Of a stretch of 64,000 bases of DNA, positions 8,978-17,742 are shown piece after piece. The stretch is from NCBI RefSeq assembly GCF_900070355.1, contig NZ_LN849456.1:1798001-1862000 (forward strand), in the 5' to 3' direction. A program made the position numbers and the translations under genes. The notes beneath the pieces are model-generated. The model was not told the DNA's origin, ran no database searches, and saw only the letters and a list, made by a program, of their open reading frames with translations. Within the stretch, counting starts at the first letter, position 1; each line of letters starts with the position of its first letter. The stretch comes from Devriesea agamarum. Lineage in GTDB: Bacteria > Actinomycetota > Actinomycetes > Actinomycetales > Dermabacteraceae.

Positions 8978-9090
8978 GCATATCCTTACTGGTGTCGACG
9001 TCTGTGCGTGGCGAGCCGCAGTTGGCCCACGACCACCGTTAGCGCTACCCTCAATCATCGTGCCTACCCAGTCCGGGTCCCGCCCACCTT
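8978..9090 (-). pseudogene. Short 3' piece of the WXG-like protein gene (copy 2), fused to the small gene
   Basis: The last 30-odd codons of the large gene (DPDWVGTMIEGSANGGRGPTAARHAQTSTPVR, here split by position 9058) precede copy 2. One base is missing from the usual AAGGAGTATGCATG junction (here AAGGATATGCATG), so the tail frame runs directly into the frame of the small gene with no stop between. Confidence 0.65.
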
Positions 9091-9264
9091 CCTACAGATC
9101 ATGAACCCAGCTTCGCGGACACCACCTCCTAACACCATCGCTCGATACCCAAATTGTCCGAACTTAGGCGGTAAGCCAATATGACAAAAAGCGAAAAACA
9201 AAGCCCCCTTACTGAGTATTACTAAATTTTTCGAGATCTCCCGCCGCGGCTTCTTAATCGCCAA
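9085..9264 (-). pseudogene. Remnant 5' part of the small membrane protein gene (copy 4)
   Basis: Reading with frame changes gives KKPRREISKNLVILSKGALFF (broken by a shift) and then LDNLGIERWC, stop, EVVSAKLGS, stop, SVG. This lines up with SKRPWREVVKDWLILSVGFF and LDTLGIEQWCCEVVSAKPDSRSVG of copy 2. Homology stops at about 9085, where the 3' piece of the large gene begins, marking a recombination junction. Confidence 0.65.
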
Positions 9265-9405
9265 TTAATGACGCTCTATCACACATACTCGCTCCCGATA
9301 TTGAACCCTCGCATGCAGGTTTTAAGACCAACTTTTGTATCTATAAAAAAGTTTTATTCACCAAGCGAAAAAATGAGATTCCATTGCTGTGCACACTGAG
9401 GTCTT

Positions 9406-9825
9406 TCACCCTATGAACCGATATGATTGCGCCGCCGGAATCCCATGGGGAACAAAGTTCAGCATGATAATCCGTGAATACCATCCAACCTCAAAAACAT
9501 ATTCCCTACCTGGGAGAAATGATTTCGCAATTTCGTCCTTGTTTTGGGAATTTACGCCTCGATAAAACGTTATTTGCCCACAGTTTTTTGTCTCAATAAG
9601 CACATCGTAAGTAGTGACAGATCCTTTATTTCCGGTAACTGTTGTATCTCCCCGCGCAGACAGAACTTGGCAACGCCATTCCTCAATAGCTATTGAATCC
9701 AAATAGGGACTGGCTAAAACGATTCCAAGTATCGTCGCCATGACCAGTATCACGCTACATGCCAGGCGCTTTTTAAAAGTCTTCTGCCACGCTGGTTTGC
9801 TATTCGGTCGAATGTGCATGCTCAT
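9406..9825 (-). CDS. Small membrane protein, possible immunity protein (copy 3)
   Basis: 139 residues. Basic N-terminus, membrane segment at about residues 20-43, then the family domain: SPYLDSIAIEEWRCQVLSA, ETKNCGQITFYRGVNS, KSFLPGREYVFEVGWYSR, and the end GIPAAQSYRFIG. One of the two adjacent cysteines of copies 1 and 2 (WCC) is R-C here. The start ATG 9825 follows GTAAGGAGCATGC and lies inside the last codons of the WXG-like gene (26 bp overlap), so translation is probably coupled. Being the copy next to the only full-length large gene, it is the likely functional partner. Confidence 0.8.
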   Translation of the reverse strand: MSMHIRPNSKPAWQKTFKKRLACSVILVMATILGIVLASPYLDSIAIEEWRCQVLSARGDTTVTGNKGSVTTYDVLIETKNCGQITFYRGVNSQNKDEIAKSFLPGREYVFEVGWYSRIIMLNFVPHGIPAAQSYRFIG

Positions 9826-10840
9826 GCATGCTCCTTACTGGCGTCGAAACTTTTGCATGAAGACCCGCCGTCGGACCACCGCCACCATTTGCGATACCTT
9901 CAATTGCGGCGTTTAATAATTCTTGCGGATTTTGGTTTCCTGGAGCCAGTGCAGCATTCCCGACGGACGTAATTCCGCCGACAATTCGATCTGCAAACTG
10001 TTCGCCGATGATTCCTCCGATATTCCTTGGAGCAGCATGCCGAGCGGTGCTAGACACCACCTTGTCCAACTGCGGCAGCTTATCGGCTACCTGTGAACCG
10101 ACCGCAAGGGCAATTTTCCCCGCCGCAAAGGAACCCACGCCGTTGACCACGAACCCTCGCCCGGCGGCACTCGCATACCCTTGAAGACTGTGATCCGCGT
10201 TAGGGTCAAGCGCTGTTGAGGTGACGTTACCCGCCGCACCGCTAAAACCATTAGCAAGAGCCCCACGCACTGCAGTACTACGCAACGGCTGCACGATCCG
10301 ACTCCCACGCCCAGCTATACCCGCAACCTTCCTCAGCACATTCGCAGCACCACCACCACCCACAGCACCGTGACCAGGAAACCGCGGTAACGGGTCGAGA
10401 TTAGCTGTTTTAAACGCGGGACCAGGAAGCTTATCCAGGTTAGGAGGCTCAGGCTTCCCAACAGCTTCATGCCATTTCTTAGTGATTTCCCACCGGTTGT
10501 TATACCACTCCACCCAGTCATTGTTTTCCGTGCGGCGTTCATCCTCACGGTGAGCGGCATCAACCATGATTTGAACATTATCGACGATATTTTGTAACGC
10601 GGTCATCAAACGGTCCGCATCACTAGCCGCGACACGCGCGTTTTCTTTAAAGATATCCGCGAAGCGACCCCTAAATTCCTCACACGCCTGGTCAACACAC
10701 GAACTCCGGTAGGTCCTCTGCCAGAAAAGTTTATTTCTCGCAGAGGAACACTCATCGATCACACTCTGAGCGATGCTGTAATTAAAACGCCCTTTAGGAT
10801 CCTCGGGTAAGAGCGGAACCTTAACGTACGTCCCTCCCAT
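9800..10840 (-). CDS. WXG100/T7SS-like secreted protein, possible polymorphic toxin carrier
   Basis: 346 residues, no signal peptide. ATG 10840 follows AGGGGGC. Residues about 25-110 are helical and resemble WXG100-like export domains (SSCVDQACEEFRGRFADIF, then ASDADRLMTALQNIVDNVQ). A Pro-rich segment (VGKPEPPNLDKLPGPAF) leads to a Gly/Ala-rich region (VRGALANGFSGAAG; YASAAGRGFVVNGVGSFAAG) typical of pre-toxin linkers in T7SS effectors. The last about 110 residues contain no toxin motif I know; they are the part repeated in the downstream fragments. No ESX core genes are in the window. The toxin role is inferred from architecture and from the adjacent small membrane gene. Confidence 0.72.
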   Translation of the reverse strand: MGGTYVKVPLLPEDPKGRFNYSIAQSVIDECSSARNKLFWQRTYRSSCVDQACEEFRGRFADIFKENARVAASDADRLMTALQNIVDNVQIMVDAAHREDERRTENNDWVEWYNNRWEITKKWHEAVGKPEPPNLDKLPGPAFKTANLDPLPRFPGHGAVGGGGAANVLRKVAGIAGRGSRIVQPLRSTAVRGALANGFSGAAGNVTSTALDPNADHSLQGYASAAGRGFVVNGVGSFAAGKIALAVGSQVADKLPQLDKVVSSTARHAAPRNIGGIIGEQFADRIVGGITSVGNAALAPGNQNPQELLNAAIEGIANGGGGPTAGLHAKVSTPVRSMHEHAHSTE

Positions 10841-11243
10841 TGCAATGCCCCCTAATACCTACTCCAGCACTGGAGTCATCTCTACCTGTACCCAAACATG
10901 TGCGATGCGACAGGATGATCCAACACCTAGCAGGCCAGAGGAATCAACCCGACATCAGTCGATACCCTACCCCGCATCCCCAGGAACCGCCACAAAACAC
11001 CCCCGTGGACAGCAGGACACCACATGACCTTCCACCCAAGATCTCGCACAACCGCCCACTCCCACCTCATCCTCCCCACCCCTATTCCCCTCTCACACCA
11101 TCACCTCACCCACCGGCCTCTCAAATCACACCACGCTGATCCCACACGAACTCCCCCATGCCAGTGCCCACCATCCCGAGCAGCGCAAAAATCTATCTGC
11201 GCACGCGGCGTCGGCGCGGAAGCATCGTCATTAGAGTGGGGCC
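10841..11243. other. Intergenic; pyrimidine-rich tract
   Basis: 403 bp between two divergent genes. It contains the palindrome at 10861-10876 and a strongly C/T-rich stretch at about 11030-11130 on the plus strand. Short frames here are low-complexity Pro/His/Thr translations without support. Confidence 0.5.
10861..10876. promoter_or_regulatory. Palindrome upstream of the WXG-like gene
   Basis: ACTCCAG, 2 nt, CTGGAGT: perfect 7 bp arms centred about 28 bp upstream of the start of the minus-strand gene at 10840. Size and place fit an operator; the regulator is unknown. Confidence 0.45.
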
Positions 11244-11906
11244 ATGGCACAGTTTCGGCGCCCAGCGTCTCTTTCACCTGCGAAACAGGATCAACTCCCC
11301 GGCGATCCCGACCCGGCTGATCTCACCGACGTTGCGCATGCATCGGCGCAAGCCCTGCTGTCGTCGGTGCGCCAAGAGGCAGCCGATGACGAGGTGGTGC
11401 GCCGGGTAATCCACCTCGTGCAGCGGGAAGGCCTTGAGGACATCGCGGCGTTGTGGTCCCATGCGCCTGCCGATACCCTGCCCGGCACCTTGTGGCGGCT
11501 GTATACCCTGCACACTTGGGTCGCACGGGACCCATCCGATGTCGTGCAGCGGTACGAGGCAGGCGCACGGACCGCTCCTGGCCTGCGCTATCTTGCCGGG
11601 GTTGAGGAGCCTCTCGATATTGACCGCATCCGGGTGACGCTCGATGAGATTATGCGGGGAGTTTTCGCGGGCGATCTCGCTCTTGCCCTGCACCGGGCAT
11701 CGGCCTTGCTGACTTTAGTGGCTTTTGGCACCGCTCATCTGGCGGACCAGGATGAACCGTTTCAGTTCCCGAACAAGTCGGACACCTCACAGCCCGTTGG
11801 AGATGACCTCGGCGAACAGCTCACCTTGCAGGCGCATCGCCTGCTGACCACCGCCGAAGAGCTAGACCATGCTGCGGTGCTTGAACGCAACGGGAAACTG
11901 GTCTGA
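11244..11906 (+). CDS. Hypothetical protein upstream of phosphate genes
   Basis: 220 residues, soluble, helical, acidic. Blocks: DLTDVAHASAQALLSSVR, TLPGTLWRLYTLHTWVARD, EEPLDIDRIRVTLDEIMRGVFAGDLALALHRASALLTLVAFG. No catalytic motif or named family is recognised. The ATG at 11244 has only a weak ribosome binding site (AGAGTGGGGCC). It precedes the DUF47/Pit pair on the same strand, 342 bp away, so a shared operon is possible but not shown. Confidence 0.75.
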   Translation: MAQFRRPASLSPAKQDQLPGDPDPADLTDVAHASAQALLSSVRQEAADDEVVRRVIHLVQREGLEDIAALWSHAPADTLPGTLWRLYTLHTWVARDPSDVVQRYEAGARTAPGLRYLAGVEEPLDIDRIRVTLDEIMRGVFAGDLALALHRASALLTLVAFGTAHLADQDEPFQFPNKSDTSQPVGDDLGEQLTLQAHRLLTTAEELDHAAVLERNGKLV

Positions 11907-12248
11907 CAGGGAGCGCATCCGGGCACCGCGTCAGACCACACCGACCCGCCCTTCACTACAGCGCTTCGCCGACCCCGGCCTACGCTTCCGGGTCCGCCCC
12001 TGCGTTCAGTCTCACGAGCCGACGGCTTGCATGAGATGCCCCCCGGTGAATTAGACTCAACGAGCGTCGGGTCGCGGTAGCCCCGGGCTCCAACCATTGC
12101 CGCTCCGAGCGGCCTTCGCGCCGACAGGCGCTTCCCGGCCCGACGCATTCTCTTTTCACAGCGGTTCCTCACGACGTTCCATCAGCTGGTCCCGCAACTT
12201 ATCGCTCGTCCGTACGGTGGCTTCACCCGTCCGTCATCAGGAGTCAGA
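11907..12248. other. Intergenic, no gene recognised
   Basis: 342 bp of GC-rich sequence before the DUF47 gene. No hairpin with a T-run, no repeat and no supported open frame was seen; the promoter for the phosphate genes probably lies here. Confidence 0.4.
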
Positions 12249-12869
12249 GTGCGTTTGTTCTTGCGTGCGCGCGAACGGCCGGTCCACGACCTTTTCGCGG
12301 ACGCCGCGCAACTCCTCGTGCAGGGGGCGCAGACGCTGTCGCGGACCCTTGGGGAGTCGCCCGCGCATCGGGAAGCCTTGCATGCTCTGCTTGCGGAACA
12401 TGAGCTGAGTTTGCATCAGACCACCCAGCGCATTGCGAACCGGCTGGCTGATTCCCTGATCACTCCGTTTGAGGCGGAGATCTTGCATTCCTTGGCGCTG
12501 ACCATGGATGATGCGGTTGACGGCATGGAAAAGGCTGCTGATCTCACCGTTCTTTTTGACCTCGGCACCGCCCCACGCTGCTTACTGGATCTCGCTCAGG
12601 TGATTGAACGGGCAGCGGACATCACCGCGGAGGCGATCTGGCAGCTGTCTAACGTCGATAGCCTCCGCGATTTTTGCATTGAGATGCGACGGCTGGAAAA
12701 CCATGGCGACCGTTTGGCGCGCCAGGCTGTGGTCGGGCTGTTTTCTTCCGATGCTGACTACCGCACCATGTTGAGGATCCGCGAGCTGATCGGGGTTCTT
12801 GACGGGGTGGTGGACACTTTTGAACGTTTCTCTCGGCTGGTTGATTTGCTGCGTGTCAAGGACGCGTGA
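12249..12869 (+). CDS. DUF47 (PhoU-like) phosphate transport regulator
   Basis: 206 residues, all helical. Start GTG 12249 with CAGGAGTC seven bases upstream. Seen: RLFLRARERPVHDLFADAAQLL at the N-terminus (broken after RLF in some homologues), the metal-binding-type helices with EAEILHSLALTMDDAVDGMEKAADL and RRLENHGDRLARQAV, and an end FERFSRLVDLL. The D..VD..E.AAD and E..GD patterns are those of DUF47/PhoU-like proteins, which modulate Pit transporters. The pit gene follows by 3 bp, a well-known arrangement. Confidence 0.92.
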   Translation: MRLFLRARERPVHDLFADAAQLLVQGAQTLSRTLGESPAHREALHALLAEHELSLHQTTQRIANRLADSLITPFEAEILHSLALTMDDAVDGMEKAADLTVLFDLGTAPRCLLDLAQVIERAADITAEAIWQLSNVDSLRDFCIEMRRLENHGDRLARQAVVGLFSSDADYRTMLRIRELIGVLDGVVDTFERFSRLVDLLRVKDA

Positions 12870-12872
12870 GCG

Positions 12873-13871
12873 ATGGTTAGTGGCACCTTGCTCGCGGTTA
12901 TCGCGTTAACTGTCGCGTTTGCTTTTGTGAACGGTTTTCACGACGCCCCCAACGCAGTGGCGACCTCTATTACAACGAAAGCGCTGACGCTGCGTGCTGC
13001 GTTGCCGGTGACCGCTGCCCTGAATTTGCTGGGGTCGCTCTTGGGGCTGGGTGTTCTGGCTGCTCTCGGTCATGGCGCCCTGGCCCTGTCGGGTGTTCCC
13101 GCGCTTTTGTCCTCGACTGGGCAGACGGGGCTCAATATTTTGTTGGCTGCCCTGTCTGTGGCTACGGTCTGGAACATCGTAACCTGGTGGTTCGGAATCC
13201 CGACTTCGTGTTCGCATTCCCTTTTTTCTGGGTTGGTCGGGGCCACCACCGTGGCCGGGGTGATGCAACCGGGTATCGCGGGCATGCTCAGCTGGATTGT
13301 TGTTCCCATCGCAGCCTTGATCAGCGCTTATGTCATGGTGATCCTTCTATCGAGGATGTCGCGTAGCCAACGCCTGCGGATACGCAATCGGCATCTGCGT
13401 CTGATCCAGACGGTATCGGCCTGCGCCGTCGCTCTCGGGCATGGTATTCAAGACGGCCAGCGTTCCATGGGGGTGTTGGTGGCGGCACTAGCGATGACCG
13501 GCCTTCAGGGTGAGTCCACTGTTCCCTGGTGGGTGGCGGCCGTGGTGGCTTTGGCGCTGGCGCTGGGCACCTTGGCCGGAGGGCGCCGCATCATCCGCAC
13601 CCTGGGGCGTCGGCTAACGAATCTCACCACGCCGCAGGGACTCGCTGCTGAAAGCACCACGGCGTTAGCGCTATACGGCGCGAGTTTCGCAACCGGCACG
13701 GCGGTATCTACCAGCCATTGCCTGACCGCGAGCATTATCGGTGCGGGGGCAGCGGTGGGGCCCGGCGCCGTGCGCTGGTCACTGGCGGCACGAATTGTGG
13801 GGTTCTGGGTGCTAACCCCGTTTGTGTGCGCGCTCGGTGCAGCGGGACTGCTGTTCGCGCTCGGATCCTGA
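12873..13871 (+). CDS. pit: Inorganic phosphate transporter, Pit family
   Basis: 332 residues, about ten membrane segments. Two inverted family signatures are visible: GFHDAPNAVATSITTKAL near residue 20 and the C-terminal TGTAVSTSHCLTASIIGAGAA. A middle motif NIVTWWFGIPTSCSHSLFSGLVGAT and GHGIQDGQRSMGV are also diagnostic. It imports phosphate (as metal phosphate) with protons across the cell membrane. Coupled to the DUF47 gene just upstream. The ATG at 12873 is 3 bp after that gene's stop. Confidence 0.95.
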   Translation: MVSGTLLAVIALTVAFAFVNGFHDAPNAVATSITTKALTLRAALPVTAALNLLGSLLGLGVLAALGHGALALSGVPALLSSTGQTGLNILLAALSVATVWNIVTWWFGIPTSCSHSLFSGLVGATTVAGVMQPGIAGMLSWIVVPIAALISAYVMVILLSRMSRSQRLRIRNRHLRLIQTVSACAVALGHGIQDGQRSMGVLVAALAMTGLQGESTVPWWVAAVVALALALGTLAGGRRIIRTLGRRLTNLTTPQGLAAESTTALALYGASFATGTAVSTSHCLTASIIGAGAAVGPGAVRWSLAARIVGFWVLTPFVCALGAAGLLFALGS

Positions 13872-13978
13872 GTAAATATCAGCCGAAAGTCAGGTACTTT
13901 TGCGTCCCGAGTCGTTCTGCTATGTCGTAGGCAGACATTACGCTGGTGACATCCAGTTACCGACTCGGAGGTTCCATC

Positions 13979-14821
13979 GTGTCAGAGCAGCCCACTAACC
14001 GCCCCCGACCCACCTACGGTCTTCCCGGCGAACCCGCCACACCTCATCAGGCACAGAGCCAGAGCCCGTTTGGCGCCTCAGAGCAGCCGGTAAATCAAGG
14101 CAGCCAGGCTGAGCCCGGACCGTCCTACAACGCCGGCACCACCCCTGCTGCACCTGCTGCGCCCTCCCCGTTTTCTACTGCGGCTCCCGGTTCTGCTACG
14201 GCTCCCGGCGGCCCGTTCTATTCGGCGCAGCAACCGCCGAGCGGGTTGCCTCGCGGCGAGAAACCTCGTCGCCGGGGCCTAAAGATGACCATCATCGGCG
14301 GTGTGCTCACGGTCTTGGCGATTATCGCGGTGATCGTGTCCGTTGTCGTCATGGTCGGCAGCATGGCCAGCCTGGTAGTTGGCAACCCTCACCCGATTGA
14401 AAATGGAAAAACCACAGTCAAGGCCGAGGCTTTTTCGATGCTCATGGTGGCAACTCCTGCCGCCGATGCACCTCAGGCCACCTGCACCGCGACCGGCACT
14501 AATCCGAGCGACGTGCAGATAATCCCTCAGGAAACCGATCAGCCCGTGCCTTTGGGAGACTCGAAGACCCAGTATGTCTATAAATTCAACGTCGTCACGG
14601 AGAACGATACGACCGTCACGCTCTCATGCGAGGGAACGAACGCTGCGGTCTACACCGGTCCGGCACCGATTGGCTCGAGCATGATCGGTGGCGTTGCCGC
14701 CATCATCCTCAGCGGTCTGGTGGGTCTGGTCGGATTCATTTTGCTGATCGTCGGCATCGTGCGACTGGTGCGATCGGGTCGGGTACGCAAAGAGTGGGAT
14801 CGCACCGCTACCATGCGCTGA
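13979..14821 (+). CDS. Pro/Gln-rich membrane protein, two membrane segments
   Basis: 280 residues; family not recognised. Start GTG 13979 is chosen because CGGAGG lies 7 bases upstream; the upstream ATG 13946 has none. Residues about 1-95 are a disordered Pro/Ser/Gln/Ala-rich cytoplasmic tail ending in GEKPRRRGLK, then a membrane segment (TIIGGVLTVLAIIAVIVSVVVMV), an outside domain with two cysteines (ATCTATG, VTLSCEGT) that may form a disulfide, and a second membrane segment before a basic C-terminus. This shape is common among actinobacterial envelope proteins of unknown role. Confidence 0.8.
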   Translation: MSEQPTNRPRPTYGLPGEPATPHQAQSQSPFGASEQPVNQGSQAEPGPSYNAGTTPAAPAAPSPFSTAAPGSATAPGGPFYSAQQPPSGLPRGEKPRRRGLKMTIIGGVLTVLAIIAVIVSVVVMVGSMASLVVGNPHPIENGKTTVKAEAFSMLMVATPAADAPQATCTATGTNPSDVQIIPQETDQPVPLGDSKTQYVYKFNVVTENDTTVTLSCEGTNAAVYTGPAPIGSSMIGGVAAIILSGLVGLVGFILLIVGIVRLVRSGRVRKEWDRTATMR

Positions 14822-14928
14822 CGGCCGTCTCACCATATATCCGGCCTCAGGTCTTTCCCGCCTGAGCACTCGTACAGTGGTGGCATCACGCGCACCCGAG
14901 ATCACAAGAACGTCCACGGAGGTAGATC

Positions 14929-16566
14929 ATGCATGCACGAGCAGGCCAACCGGCGCTGACGGAGGATCTCATTGATGTGGGGGCTGTTCTCGACGCCTAT
15001 TACGATCTGCATCCGGATCCCGATAACCCGGCTCAGCAGGTTTCGTTCGGCACCTCGGGCCACCGCGGTTCATCCTTGGACACCGCGTTCAATGAGGACC
15101 ATATCGCCGCCACCACGCAGGCAATCGTGGAGTATCGGGCGAGCCAGGGCATCCGCGGTCCGCTATTTATTGGCCGCGATACCCATGCCCTGTCTCGTCC
15201 GGCCTTCGACACCGCGATTGAGGTGTTAATAGGCAACGGGGTCGACGTCCTGATCGATGCATTGGATACCTACACCCCAACCCCAGCTATCTCCCACGCG
15301 ATTCTGGTGCACAACCGAGAGCTGTCGGCGGATGCGCCTGAGCGGGCCGACGGCATTGTGGTCACCCCGAGCCACAATCCACCCCGCGATGGCGGCTTCA
15401 AATACAACCCGCCCCACGGCGGTCCAGCAGACAGTGACGCAACCAGCTGGATCGCAAGTCGCGCTAATGAGCTGCTGCGCGAAAAGCTGCGCACGGTTCG
15501 TCGGACGGCCCGCAAGCAGGCTTTGGTCTCAGCTCGCCCCTACGATTACATCCACTCCTATGTGCGTGATCTCGACAGCGTGATCGACATTGCCGCAATC
15601 CGCAGCACCGGGATCTCCATCGGAGCGGATCCCCTTGGCGGCGCGTCGGTGGATTACTGGGCAGAAATCGGTGAGATGCACGATTTGAATCTCACCGTTG
15701 TCAATCCGTCGGTCGATCCGCAGTGGGCATTTATGACCTTGGATCGTGACGGCAAAATCCGTATGGATTGTTCCAGCCCCTGGGCGATGGCCAAGCTGGT
15801 TGATCATCGCCACGAGTACGACATCTCCACGGGCAACGATGCCGATGCTGACCGCCACGGCATCGTGACTCCGGACGCGGGTTTGATGAACCCCAACCAT
15901 TACCTCGCCGTTGCGATCTCGTACCTGTTTGAACATCGTCCCAGCTGGCCGGCCAACGCGAAGGTTGGCAAGACTTTGGTGTCATCCGCGCTGATTGACC
16001 GCGTCGCGGCGTCGTTGAACCGTGACCTGCATGAGGTGCCGGTCGGATTCAAATGGTTCGTTCCCGGGTTAATTGATTCGTCCGTAGCGTTCGGCGGCGA
16101 GGAAAGCGCCGGGGCCAGCTTCCTGCGTCACGATGGTTCGGTCTGGACGACCGATAAGGACGGCATGATCTTGGCCTTGCTCGCCTCGGAGATTCTTGCG
16201 GTCACGGGGAAGACGCCGAGCCAGCTGCATGCCGAGCTCGTGGACCGGTTCGGTGCCAGTTCGTATGCCCGTATCGACGCTCCCGCAACCAGGGATCAAA
16301 AGGCGCGGCTTGCCGCCCTGTCTTCCGACCAGGTCACCGCCACCGAGCTTGCCGGGGAGACCATCACGAGCGCTGTGACCACGGCGTCTAACGGCGCTGC
16401 CATCGGCGGACTCAAGGTATCCACGCACAGCGCTTGGTTCGCTGCCCGCCCGTCCGGAACCGAAGACGTGTACAAGATCTACGCGGAGTCCTTCCGAGGC
16501 GATGACCACCTCGCCCAGGTGCAAGACGCCGCACGAGGCGTTGTTGACTCGGCTCTGAAGGACTAG
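14929..16566 (+). CDS. pgm: Phosphoglucomutase (alpha-D-glucose phosphate-specific)
   Basis: 545 residues, the usual length. Interconverts glucose 1-phosphate and glucose 6-phosphate. Visible: N-terminal FGTSGHRGSS, the phosphoserine loop GIVVTPSHNPPRDGGFKYNPP, the metal-binding loop DISTGNDADADRHGIVTPD, the sugar-specificity loop FGGEESAGASFLR, and the phosphate-binding loop ARPSGTEDVYKIYAESF. All catalytic elements are present. The ATG at 14929 follows ACGGAGGTAGATC, a strong ribosome binding site. It stands alone; a stem-like GC-rich spacer and a tandem repeat follow. Confidence 0.97.
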   Translation: MHARAGQPALTEDLIDVGAVLDAYYDLHPDPDNPAQQVSFGTSGHRGSSLDTAFNEDHIAATTQAIVEYRASQGIRGPLFIGRDTHALSRPAFDTAIEVLIGNGVDVLIDALDTYTPTPAISHAILVHNRELSADAPERADGIVVTPSHNPPRDGGFKYNPPHGGPADSDATSWIASRANELLREKLRTVRRTARKQALVSARPYDYIHSYVRDLDSVIDIAAIRSTGISIGADPLGGASVDYWAEIGEMHDLNLTVVNPSVDPQWAFMTLDRDGKIRMDCSSPWAMAKLVDHRHEYDISTGNDADADRHGIVTPDAGLMNPNHYLAVAISYLFEHRPSWPANAKVGKTLVSSALIDRVAASLNRDLHEVPVGFKWFVPGLIDSSVAFGGEESAGASFLRHDGSVWTTDKDGMILALLASEILAVTGKTPSQLHAELVDRFGASSYARIDAPATRDQKARLAALSSDQVTATELAGETITSAVTTASNGAAIGGLKVSTHSAWFAARPSGTEDVYKIYAESFRGDDHLAQVQDAARGVVDSALKD

Positions 16567-16623
16567 CGGCTGGCCCGGCCAGCTCCGTCAGCACGAAGAA
16601 CTGGCCGGCCGCACCTAAGAGTT

Positions 16624-16687
16624 GAGTGGCTATGACGAGCGGCTGGCTATAACGAGCTACTGTTCATGACGAGCGGCTGGCCAGTTA
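16624..16687. repeat. 17 bp tandem repeat between convergent genes
   Basis: Units of the form GAGCGGCTGGCTATAAC at 16624-16636 (partial), 16637-16653, 16654-16670 and 16671-16687. The last unit covers the stop codon of the minus-strand YigZ gene. Confidence 0.8.
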
Positions 16688-17356
16688 GACCGCCTGGTCG
16701 ACGTTTTTAACACCGCGAACCAGTGGCGTTGCCGCGCCTCGAGTGACATCAGCGATGACCTCGCGCATGCGGTTCCCCTCGGCGGGGCGAACCAAAATGT
16801 CGAGGTTGACCTGCGCTCCATACGTCACCGAGTCCACTATGACGCCCCGCGCACGCAGGTCGGATTCAATGCGGCCGGCCTGCGCATGGTCAAGTGATAG
16901 CCCCCAGATCTCGTGATGAACTCGGCGAGCTCTCGGCGCGACCTCCAGTGCCCGCGCCGTAGCTTCGCCGTAGGCACGGACAAGCCCTCCCGCGCCCAAT
17001 AGAGTTCCGCCGAAATAGCGTATGACCACAGCGCTGATGTCTACCACGCCGGAGCCCAGCAAAACATCGAGCATCGGACGGCCTGCGGTGCCCGACGGCT
17101 CACCATCGTCACTGGAGTGAGTCAGGATTATTCCATCGGCTTGATGCACGGCAGCAGAGCACACATGGCGGGCGTCGTGGTGGGCCTTACGGGCCGCCTC
17201 AACGAAGGCACGGTGTTCCATGTCATTGCCGGTCGCCGTGATTCTCGCCATGAAACGAGACTTTTTGACCTCCAGAAGCGCCTCTACGTACCCAGGAGAT
17301 GTTGCAGTCACCGAACTATGAAGAACTAGCAGCTCGTTGCCGTCATTGATGTTCAT
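16685..17356 (-). CDS. YigZ/IMPACT family protein
   Basis: 223 residues. N-terminal UPF0029 domain with KKSRFMARI, H.DARHVCSA, SSDDGEPSGTAGRPMLDVL and VIRYFGGTLLGAGGLVRAYGEA, which are the family hallmarks; a C-terminal DUF1949-like domain follows. Members are related to the yeast Impact/Yih1 regulator; the bacterial role is not settled. ATG 17356 sits after CCGAGATGAAC and has a modest ribosome binding site. Convergent with pgm. Confidence 0.93.
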   Translation of the reverse strand: MNINDGNELLVLHSSVTATSPGYVEALLEVKKSRFMARITATGNDMEHRAFVEAARKAHHDARHVCSAAVHQADGIILTHSSDDGEPSGTAGRPMLDVLLGSGVVDISAVVIRYFGGTLLGAGGLVRAYGEATARALEVAPRARRVHHEIWGLSLDHAQAGRIESDLRARGVIVDSVTYGAQVNLDILVRPAEGNRMREVIADVTRGAATPLVRGVKNVDQAV

Positions 17357-17742
17357 CTCGGGGTAACCTCAGATCGATTCGCGCTAGGGTACCGTTGGGT
17401 AACGTGAAGAGGAGGGCATGTTTGTCCCTGCACATTATGTACGTTTATCCACATCGTGTGATGATTCCCTCGGCGATTCGTAAAGACTTGTTAAGGTATT
17501 GTGCACGGCACAGAGATCTGATCTGATGCGCCAGCGACTACAGTTTTCCCTCAGGTCAATGCGATGGGATGCCGTGATCGGGCCATACCGGCTCGAATAG
17601 CGTCTAGCCTCGCATTGCACGATGGCGGGTGAGGCTCGAGCCGTAGGCGGATGAGCTGTCACTGATAGCGCTAAAGCTTGACGGCATGGATACGATGCGC
17701 GAGATGCGCCGCGACGATGGAAAGTGAGGGAGGAGGCCACGC
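17357..17742. other. Divergent promoter region, no gene
   Basis: 386 bp between the YigZ gene (minus) and the Pro/Thr-rich protein (plus). It holds a short palindrome GTGCACGGCAC (about 17500) and no supported open frame. Promoters for both genes are expected here but no clear -35/-10 pair stands out. Confidence 0.4.

Noticed and set aside
10840-11139. Pro/His/Thr-rich frame in the pyrimidine tract
   Set aside because: Low-complexity translation of C-rich DNA without start signals.
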